Assembly (NCBI GenBank): GCA_964524065.1
Contig: CAZGCB010000045.1
Location: 1-20,262, forward strand
Direction of reading: 5' to 3'
Length of the DNA: 20,262 nucleotides
Source of the DNA: CAZADA01 sp964524065
Lineage (GTDB): Bacteria; Pseudomonadota; Alphaproteobacteria; Caulobacterales; Maricaulaceae
The notes under the pieces were generated by a model. It was not told the origin of the DNA, did not search any database, and saw only the letters and a list, made by a program, of their open reading frames with translations. Both the position numbers and the translations under genes were made by a program. Numbering within the stretch: the stretch's first letter is position 1; every line of letters begins with the position of its first letter. Below are positions 15,096-20,262 of the stretch, one piece after another.

Positions 15096-15643
15096 TGTTC
15101 GGTCAAGCGCGGGAGGATGTCGACGAGATTGCAGGGACGATGACGGCTGTCCAGCTGCGCGGCAATCACCTTGTCCCAGCCATCCTTGCAAGCCCCTGTG
15201 GAGCCCGGCAAACAGAAAACGAATGTGGCGTGCTCGCCGCTGCTGGCGGGCACGATGCCGGCGCAGGCGCGGCTTTGCAGCGTCGAGAGCCCGACGCTGT
15301 CAAAACTCACCTGGTGAAAGATCACCGAGAACCCATCGATTTCCTTTGAAAAGAGGGGGCGCACGGCTTCGACCGTGACGTCACGGCCGGTGAGACCGGT
15401 CCCGCCCGTGGTGATGACCACATCCACATCGCGATCCTCCGCCCAGGATCGAACTTGCGTGCGGATCGCCTCCAGATCGTCAGGCAGGATCGCCTTGGCC
15501 GCCATCTGATGGCCCGCGCTGAGAATGCGCTGCGTCAGCGTCGCGCCGGAGGTGTCGGTATCCTCCGTGCGCGTATCCGACACCGTCAGCACGGCGATCC
15601 GCAAGGGAATGAATGCGAGGGACTCGTTGATGCCGTGCGCCAC
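15092..15643 (-). CDS. moaB: MoaB, molybdopterin adenylyltransferase
   Basis: This 183-aa protein activates molybdopterin with ATP before MoeA acts, the role filled by MogA in other bacteria. GTG 15643 was chosen as start: GGGAG lies 8 nt upstream and it overlaps the moaE stop as TAGTG. Motifs are VSDTR (21-25), TTGGTGLTGRDVT (78-90) and LPGSTGACKDGWD (145-157). No separate mogA is present in the window. The length, a little over 180, suits the MoaB form with a short C-terminal extension. Confidence 0.93.
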   Translation of the reverse strand: MAHGINESLAFIPLRIAVLTVSDTRTEDTDTSGATLTQRILSAGHQMAAKAILPDDLEAIRTQVRSWAEDRDVDVVITTGGTGLTGRDVTVEAVRPLFSKEIDGFSVIFHQVSFDSVGLSTLQSRACAGIVPASSGEHATFVFCLPGSTGACKDGWDKVIAAQLDSRHRPCNLVDILPRLTEQ

Positions 15644-16107
15644 TATGCGATCTCCCAGCGTTGTCGATCGGCGAGGTCCTGCGCCGTCGGTTCGATCCAA
15701 TGGGAGCCGTCGGCGCGCTCCTCCTTTTTCCAAAAGGGCGCGGCGCTTTTCAAATAATCCATCACGTAGTCCGCGCCCTCAAAGGCGGCCCGCCGATGCA
15801 ACGCGGCGACGGCGACGAGCACAATGGGCTCGCCCGGCGTCATCGTGCCCACACGGTGCCAGACGCCCGCGGCGGTGAGGTCAAAGCGTTCACGCGCGAT
15901 ACGGATGAAGGCCGCGATTTGTTTTTCCGTATAGCGCGGATAATGGCTGAGCGTCAGCGCGCGGACCCCTCCATCGGCGCGCACAATTCCGGTAAAGCTC
16001 ACAAGCGCGCCCACATCGCTCAGTCCGCCTCGAAACGTCCGGAGCAGCGGCTCGGGCGCCAAGGCCTGATCGAGGATCGCGACGGTCTGCACCGACGTTT
16101 GCGACAT
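15643..16107 (-). CDS. moaE: MoaE, molybdopterin synthase catalytic subunit
   Basis: This 154-aa subunit binds the precursor and receives sulfur from the MoaD C-terminus. ATG 16107 was chosen because GAGGG lies 8 nt upstream; ATG 16113 and TTG 16122 are alternatives. Conserved features are FTGIVR (38-43), SHYPRYTEKQI (54-64), HRRAAFEGADYVMD (104-117), and lysines K120 and K127 in LKSAAPFWKKE. It follows moaD by 11 nt and overlaps moaB by one base. Confidence 0.95.
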   Translation of the reverse strand: MSQTSVQTVAILDQALAPEPLLRTFRGGLSDVGALVSFTGIVRADGGVRALTLSHYPRYTEKQIAAFIRIARERFDLTAAGVWHRVGTMTPGEPIVLVAVAALHRRAAFEGADYVMDYLKSAAPFWKKEERADGSHWIEPTAQDLADRQRWEIA

Positions 16108-16118
16108 AATCATCGCCC

Positions 16119-16358
16119 TCAACCCCCGCTGAGCGGCGGTAGATACGCCAACTCGCGCGCGCCCGTGATAGGCGCTTCGCCCCTGACGATCTGATCATCG
16201 AGCACCGTGACCACAGGGGTGTCGCTGAACATCTCCGCAAGCGCCGGATCTTCACACAACCGCGCGGTCACATCGGCCACTGTCGCCAAGTCGCTCGTGT
16301 CAATGGAGCGCGACGGCCCGGCACGCTCACCCAACTTCCCGAAGAACAGAACCTGCAT
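16119..16358 (-). CDS. moaD: MoaD, molybdopterin synthase sulfur carrier subunit
   Basis: This 79-aa ubiquitin-like protein ends in LPPLSGG; the C-terminal Gly-Gly is the site of the thiocarboxylate that supplies dithiolene sulfur. It starts with a beta strand typical of MoaD (MQVLFFGKLGERAG). It lies 3 nt after the moaA stop and just before moaE, its partner. The activating enzyme gene moeB is not in this window and must be elsewhere. Confidence 0.95.
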   Translation of the reverse strand: MQVLFFGKLGERAGPSRSIDTSDLATVADVTARLCEDPALAEMFSDTPVVTVLDDQIVRGEAPITGARELAYLPPLSGG

Positions 16359-16361
16359 GGC

Positions 16362-17375
16362 TCAGCCGCCCGTTTCGCTCATGGGGCGGGACACGGCGGC
16401 GCGTCCTTCAGAGAAGGCCTCCTCAAAATCATGACGCAGCGGTTTGATCCGCAGCGCCGCGTCAATCGTGCGGTCCAGATCGCCGTCACCACGCATCGGC
16501 GCGCGCAGATCCACGCCGTCCTCCTGGCCGAGGCACAACACCAGCCGGCCCACAGACGTGATGCGCACACGGTTGCAGTCGGCGCAAAAATTGTTCGTCA
16601 GCGGGGTGATGAGGCCCAGCACGCCGCCCGTCTCCTCCACATGCCAATAGCGGGCGGGACCGCCGGTGCGACGGGCGAGCGGGCTTAAGCGCCATCGCGT
16701 GTCCAGATCATCCTTGAGCGCTGTCAGCGGATAAAATTGCAACCGCCGATCAATGCCCGTGTCGGCGGTGGCCATCACCTCAATCACGGTCGCCTCATAG
16801 CCGCGCGCATGCGCCCAGGCGATCATGCTGGGAATCTCATCCGCGTTCTGCTCGCGCAAAGCGACGATGTTGATTTTGCAGGCCAGGCCGGCTTCGCGCG
16901 CGGCCTCTAGCCCCTCCAACGCCGAGTCGAGACGGCCGCCACGCGTGATGTCCGCATAGATCTGCGGATCAAGGCTGTCCAAGCTGACATTCACGCGCCG
17001 CACGCCGCATCGCACCAAATGCTCGGCATGGGCGGCCAATTGGGTGGCGTTGGTGGTCAATGTCAGTTCGCGCAGCCCGCCCGTGCGAACATGGCGGCCC
17101 AGCCGCTCAAAAATCTCGCCAATGTCCTTGCGCACAAGCGGTTCGCCGCCGGTGACGCGGATTTTGGTCACGCCCCGTCGGATGAAGGCGGCGGCGAGTT
17201 GGTCCAACTCTTCCGGGGTGAGGAGATCGCGCTTGGGTAGGAAAACGGGACGTTCCGTCATGCAATAGGTGCAGCGCAAATCGCACCGATCGGTGACCGA
17301 CAATCTGAGATACGAGATCAGCCGGCCATGGCCGTCCACTTGCTGAGCCAACATCGTCTCAGAGTCGTAGGGCAT
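16362..17375 (-). CDS. moaA: MoaA, GTP 3',8-cyclase (radical SAM)
   Basis: This 337-aa enzyme starts molybdopterin synthesis by radical rearrangement of GTP. The N-terminal radical SAM cluster is C31, C35 and C38 (CDLRCTYC), followed by RVTGGEPLVRKD. The second cluster near the C-terminus has the CADC-x13-C spacing beginning in NNFCADCNRVRI. The protein ends in Gly-Gly, as functional MoaA does. ATG 17375 shares one base with the stop of the upstream permease gene (TGATG). Confidence 0.97.
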   Translation of the reverse strand: MPYDSETMLAQQVDGHGRLISYLRLSVTDRCDLRCTYCMTERPVFLPKRDLLTPEELDQLAAAFIRRGVTKIRVTGGEPLVRKDIGEIFERLGRHVRTGGLRELTLTTNATQLAAHAEHLVRCGVRRVNVSLDSLDPQIYADITRGGRLDSALEGLEAAREAGLACKINIVALREQNADEIPSMIAWAHARGYEATVIEVMATADTGIDRRLQFYPLTALKDDLDTRWRLSPLARRTGGPARYWHVEETGGVLGLITPLTNNFCADCNRVRITSVGRLVLCLGQEDGVDLRAPMRGDGDLDRTIDAALRIKPLRHDFEEAFSEGRAAVSRPMSETGG

Positions 17376-18175
17376 CAGACAGGCTCTCCCTGAAGTTCAA
17401 AAAACCTTACAAACAGCCTTATGGCGACGGCAAGAACGAGTAACGCCGTCAAACGCCGCAGCCAAATTTCCGGCAGCATCGACACGCCGAGGCGTGATCC
17501 GATCTGCCCCCCGACGAGCACCGCCACAACCAAGGGCCAATGGCTTCGCGCCGCTTGGGCGACGCCGGCGTCGATTGTGCTCATTTGCCCCAGCAATCCC
17601 GCGGCCGAGTTCACCACTATAAACACAGATGCAGTCCCGGCGATCGCCTTCGCGCGCGCCCATCGCGACAAATGGAGGATGGGCGACAGAAAAATGCCGC
17701 CGCCAATGCCGACAAGGCCGGACAAAAGCCCAAGGCCGCCGCCCAATGCGATCTCAAGGCTGCGAGCGGGCCATCGCAAACGCCGTCGTCCCTCGGTCTT
17801 GGCGTCTGCGCGCGATGGGGGACGCATGGCCTCGACGGGCCCCACAAGCATGAGGCAGCCGGCCGTGAACAAAGACAGGGCGAGCAGACCGATGAAGACG
17901 GTTTGGGGCACGTGAAGGGCGCCGCCGAGCCACGCCATCGGAATGGATAGCGCGCATAGCGGCGCCGCCCGCCGCCAGGGGATCTCTCGGGCCCGTGCAA
18001 ACTGGATGACGCCGCCGGTGACGACCACCAGATTGCATGTGAGCGAAAGAATGGGCAGCACGCGATAATCGGTCTCGACCAGCGCCAACAAGGCTGTGTA
18101 GGTGGAGCCGCCGCCAAACCCAACAGAGGCGTAGAGAATCGCCGTCAGCGCAAAAGCGATGGCCAAGCCGGTCAT
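17375..18175 (-). CDS. TauE/SafE-family (TSUP) permease, candidate sulfite or organosulfonate exporter
   Basis: This 266-aa membrane protein starts at ATG 18175, overlapping the mocA stop as ATGA; a longer frame upstream overlaps mocA and lacks membrane character. It has about eight hydrophobic segments and the two-repeat plan of the TSUP family: VGFGGG at 18-23 in the first half and VGIGGG at 155-160 in the second. Characterised members export sulfite, sulfoacetate or related anions. Here it lies inside a molybdenum cofactor operon that faces a sox operon, so export of an oxidised sulfur product is plausible. Uptake of a sulfur compound, or even an oxyanion role linked to molybdate, cannot be ruled out. 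It is the only gene of this operon not a known part of Mo cofactor synthesis. Confidence 0.85.
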   Translation of the reverse strand: MTGLAIAFALTAILYASVGFGGGSTYTALLALVETDYRVLPILSLTCNLVVVTGGVIQFARAREIPWRRAAPLCALSIPMAWLGGALHVPQTVFIGLLALSLFTAGCLMLVGPVEAMRPPSRADAKTEGRRRLRWPARSLEIALGGGLGLLSGLVGIGGGIFLSPILHLSRWARAKAIAGTASVFIVVNSAAGLLGQMSTIDAGVAQAARSHWPLVVAVLVGGQIGSRLGVSMLPEIWLRRLTALLVLAVAIRLFVRFFELQGEPV

Positions 18176-18732
18176 GACGCATGGTGCGCCAGCGCTTCGG
18201 GCGTGTCTATGTCGGCCAGGATCGATGGGTCTGCGACAATCACCGCTGCGTGAGGCAGATCGCCCAGCAGAGATCGCGCCCCCTGATCCCCTTTGAGTTG
18301 CGTCAGTGTCTCCAACCAGGCGGCGGGAAAACAAGCCGGCGGCAACCGCAAGCGCCCGTCGGAACTCGCTGACGCGCGGTCCCGCGTGCAGCGTCGCACG
18401 ACGGCCTGCACATGATCGGCGGTGACAAAGGGCATATCCCCCAAGAGAACAACGAGCTGCGCGACGCCGGCCGAGCGCGCCGCTTCGGCGCCCATCGCCA
18501 GCGAGGCGCCCAGCCCACATTCGGGATGGAGGTTGCGCAGGATCGAGAACCCTTCAAGCGCGTCATCCACCGCTGGACGGGCCGACACCGCCCACAGCCG
18601 ATCCAGTGCTAATGTGCGCAACACACCCGCCGCATGGGCGACCAAGGGGCGCCCACGAAACGGAGCGGTGAGTTTGTCCGCCGCGCCAAAGCGCTGCGAA
18701 CGCCCCGCCGCGAGGAGTAAGCCCGCTCTCAT
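18172..18732 (-). CDS. mocA: MocA-type molybdenum cofactor cytidylyltransferase
   Basis: This 186-aa nucleotidyltransferase has the N-terminal signature LLLAAGRSQRFGAADK (5-20), a GLGASLAMG segment (73-81), LLGDMP (96-101) and LKGDQGARSLL (146-156). LAAG with RFG, rather than LAGG with RMG, points to the CTP-using MocA group and not the GTP-using MobA. MocA makes the molybdopterin cytosine dinucleotide used by many xanthine-oxidase-family hydroxylases, which fits the IorAB-like enzyme in the facing operon. It overlaps xdhC upstream and the permease downstream, both by ATGA. MobA was considered but the motif details favour MocA. Confidence 0.88.
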   Translation of the reverse strand: MRAGLLLAAGRSQRFGAADKLTAPFRGRPLVAHAAGVLRTLALDRLWAVSARPAVDDALEGFSILRNLHPECGLGASLAMGAEAARSAGVAQLVVLLGDMPFVTADHVQAVVRRCTRDRASASSDGRLRLPPACFPAAWLETLTQLKGDQGARSLLGDLPHAAVIVADPSILADIDTPEALAHHAS

Positions 18733-19679
18733 ACTGAAGCTGCGGCCTCTGAGGCGTTGAAATAGGGGTCGGCCCAGCGCTGCTTGTAGGCGCCATACAT
18801 GTCCGCGAGGACGGCGATCGCGAGTGTTTCGGGATCGCGGGTCGAGGGGATGAGGCCGATGCGGTCGCGCACGCGCGCCAGTGCGGCGTCAGACACCCCC
18901 AACTCCCTTAAGCCGATAAGGCGGTTGGCCTGGGCCCGGCGCGAACCTTGGGCGCCGATCCAAAACGCCGCGCCCTCCAGGCTGGCGGCCAGGATGTCGG
19001 CCTCCTTGGTGTGCTCGTGGAAAAACAGCACGATCGCCGTTTGGGGATCGGCGTTGCGCGCCGCGTGGAGGCCTTGGGCGATCGACATGCGGTCGTGGGA
19101 TATCGCGGCTAACACCTGCTCATCATCGCTCGCCACCTGAACGCGCCGACCGGCGCTGCGGGCGATATGGGCGAATATGACGGTTTCGATCCCACTGCCG
19201 AGGGCGAGAATCCGCAGCGGGGGGATGCGGGGCAGCGCGAACGCGTCGTCGCTCCAACCGGCGGGTTGAAGCTCCGTGAGGCGCGCACCAGTTAGGCCGT
19301 CGGGCGGGAGGATCAGCGCGTGCGCCTGGCGGTCCTGCAGCGCTTGGGCCGTTTCGCGGAGCGCGACGTGACGCCCCCCAGGCCAGAGGTGGATGTCGAG
19401 CCCGGCGCCGCACGGCAGTTGAATGTCAAACCAGGGCGAGCCCTTGCCATAACGCACCCGGCGGGCCTGCTGCTGCTGAAGAACGTGCTCGGCCTCCAGC
19501 GCTAAGGCATTCTCCACGCAGCCGGAGGAGACGGTCCCGATGCGACCGCCATGGCTCAAAAACGCCATGGCGGCGCCCACAGGGCGGTAGGCGGCCCCCT
19601 CCATTCCGGTGATGACGCCCAGAACGCCCTCGCTTTCAACGAGTGCGGCGATGGGGTCGCGTGTAAGTTGATCGAGCAC
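18729..19679 (-). CDS. xdhC: XdhC-family Mo cofactor insertion/sulfuration chaperone
   Basis: The chosen start is GTG 19679, with GGGAGG just upstream; ATG 19733 would add an arginine-rich 18-residue lead without a visible RBS. The 316-aa protein has the XdhC/CoxI N-domain (GVLGVITGMEGAAYRPVG at 18-35), a SSGCVE motif (51-56, family SGGC) and LPCGAGLDIHL (88-98). The C-terminal Rossmann domain shows LALGSGIETVIFA. XdhC proteins bind sulfurated Mo cofactor and hand it to xanthine-oxidase-family apoenzymes, here most likely the IorAB-like pair. It is the first gene of the operon and overlaps mocA. SSGC in place of SGGC keeps the cysteine. Confidence 0.9.
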   Translation of the reverse strand: MLDQLTRDPIAALVESEGVLGVITGMEGAAYRPVGAAMAFLSHGGRIGTVSSGCVENALALEAEHVLQQQQARRVRYGKGSPWFDIQLPCGAGLDIHLWPGGRHVALRETAQALQDRQAHALILPPDGLTGARLTELQPAGWSDDAFALPRIPPLRILALGSGIETVIFAHIARSAGRRVQVASDDEQVLAAISHDRMSIAQGLHAARNADPQTAIVLFFHEHTKEADILAASLEGAAFWIGAQGSRRAQANRLIGLRELGVSDAALARVRDRIGLIPSTRDPETLAIAVLADMYGAYKQRWADPYFNASEAAASV

Positions 19680-20208
19680 CCTGCCTCCCGCTGCGCATGA
19701 TCGGGCCGCGTGGCCCCGGCGCCATAGCCTCATGTGGCCCGTCGTTTTCTTTTTGAAAAGACAGCGGATCAGCCGGATGGCACGCCAAAACCACCGCGCC
19801 AGACGGTGTCATCATGCCTGGCGGAACCCGTCATGGCGCAGCTCGGGCGCAGCAGAATTGTCTGACAAGCGTCGAAGGGCGGAGCGCACTGGTCTCTTCG
19901 GGGCGTGCTTAAACTCTCGCGCGGCGGGTTTGTGGCGGAGTCGAAGGGACGATTGAACCGCTTTAGTGTCAAAGACTTGCAAAGTCTAACCAGGTTTTGG
20001 GAGAAGCTTTGTTCCTTTTAGGTATCGTTGGGTTGTCTAACCTCGCGCGTTGGTACCTGCAATTCGTGACCTCCGACTTCGGCAACGGCCAGAAAGGGGG
20101 CATTCCCGCCTCCCGAAGCAAATGACAGGGAGCAACCAAAAGCTGACCTCGGCGGCTTTTCGCTCACGTGACAAACTCTCTCTCCGCGAGTACGCCGTTC
20201 ACTCGGAC
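19680..20208. other. Upstream region of the minus-strand operon, no gene seen
   Basis: About 530 nt contain no convincing protein gene. A near-palindrome, TCTTTT-TG-AAAAGA, at 19748-19761 is AT-rich and about 70 nt upstream of xdhC, so it may belong to that operon's promoter or operator. From 19933 the plus strand reads TGGCGGAG and then GATTGAACC, resembling the reverse complement of a tRNA 3' end. A stem AGAC/GTCT around a 7-nt TTGCAAA loop follows at 19973-19987. No matching acceptor strand or D arm exists, so no tRNA is called. The composition shifts to lower GC after about 19960. Confidence 0.4.
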
Positions 20209-20262
20209 TGAGGTGGTCCCCGGAATCTGGACAGGGGCGTAAGCTACAGTGAGGGTTTGTCC
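20209..20262 (+). mobile_element. Possible left end of an IS3-family insertion sequence (partial)
   Basis: The sequence from TGAGGTGGTCCCCGGAATCT onward resembles the terminal inverted repeats of IS3-family elements, which start TGA and have a CCCC-GG-A-TGGACA core. The remaining 30 nt have the look of an IS leader before orfA. No transposase frame or right end lies in the window, so this is resemblance from memory only. Confidence 0.35.

Noticed and set aside
15096..15191. Longer MoaC starting upstream of ATG 15095
   Set aside because: The extra residues overlap the end of moaB and do not resemble MoaC; the family begins at the MSDLTHF segment.
18176..18520. Longer version of the permease with about 115 extra N-terminal residues
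   Set aside because: The extension lies fully within mocA in another frame, is Arg-rich and not membrane-like; ATG 18175 gives the normal family start and an ATGA overlap.
19933..20010. tRNA-like segment with an anticodon-arm-like stem and TTGCAAA loop
   Set aside because: Neither strand gives a paired acceptor stem, D arm or T arm; at most it is a degenerate relic.
1..20262. CRISPR array, rRNA, riboswitch or prophage genes
   Set aside because: No regularly spaced repeats, no conserved RNA signature (including a molybdenum-cofactor riboswitch) and no phage structural or integrase gene was seen on either strand.

Overview
The window looks like chromosome of a GC-rich Gram-negative alphaproteobacterium, perhaps of the Hyphomonadales/Caulobacterales type. 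This is inferred from two TonB-dependent receptors, a secreted S9 peptidase, many Tat and lipoprotein signals and dense ATGA/GTGA gene overlaps. Species identity cannot be read from the sequence.

Layout. (1) 1-6591 is an uptake and peptidase region: the start of a TonB-dependent receptor (minus strand, cut by the window edge), a divergent secreted S9 prolyl-oligopeptidase-type peptidase, about 700 nt without a gene lying between two clear intrinsic terminators, and a 1115-aa Oar-like TonB-dependent receptor on the minus strand. (2) 6592-7019 is a divergent promoter region with several short palindromes. (3) 7020-13401 is a tight plus-strand operon of eight genes: the two subunits of an IorAB-like molybdenum hydroxylase, an FccA-like monoheme cytochrome, an FccB-type sulfide dehydrogenase flavoprotein, and soxX, soxY, soxZ and soxA. 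(4) 13432-19679 is a convergent minus-strand operon of nine genes, transcribed in the order xdhC, mocA, a TauE/SafE-type permease, moaA, moaD, moaE, moaB, moaC, moeA. (5) 19680-20262 holds no convincing gene and ends in what may be the left end of an IS3-family element.

How the genes may work together. The minus operon makes molybdopterin (MoaA, MoaC, MoaD/MoaE), adenylates it (MoaB), inserts molybdenum (MoeA), adds CMP (MocA) and sulfurates the cofactor for a xanthine-oxidase-family enzyme (XdhC). The only such enzyme in the window is the IorAB-like pair at the head of the facing operon, so the two operons look like one module. In the plus operon, Sox carrier and cytochrome proteins and a sulfide dehydrogenase follow the Mo enzyme, but soxB and soxCD are absent. 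The SoxY C-terminus keeps the carrier cysteine but has lost the GGCGG arm. The Mo subunit and the three cytochromes all carry a plausible lipobox. The permease family exports sulfite and organosulfonates. The best reading is a membrane-anchored periplasmic sulfur/molybdenum oxidation module with an unknown substrate. This is the most unusual content of the window.
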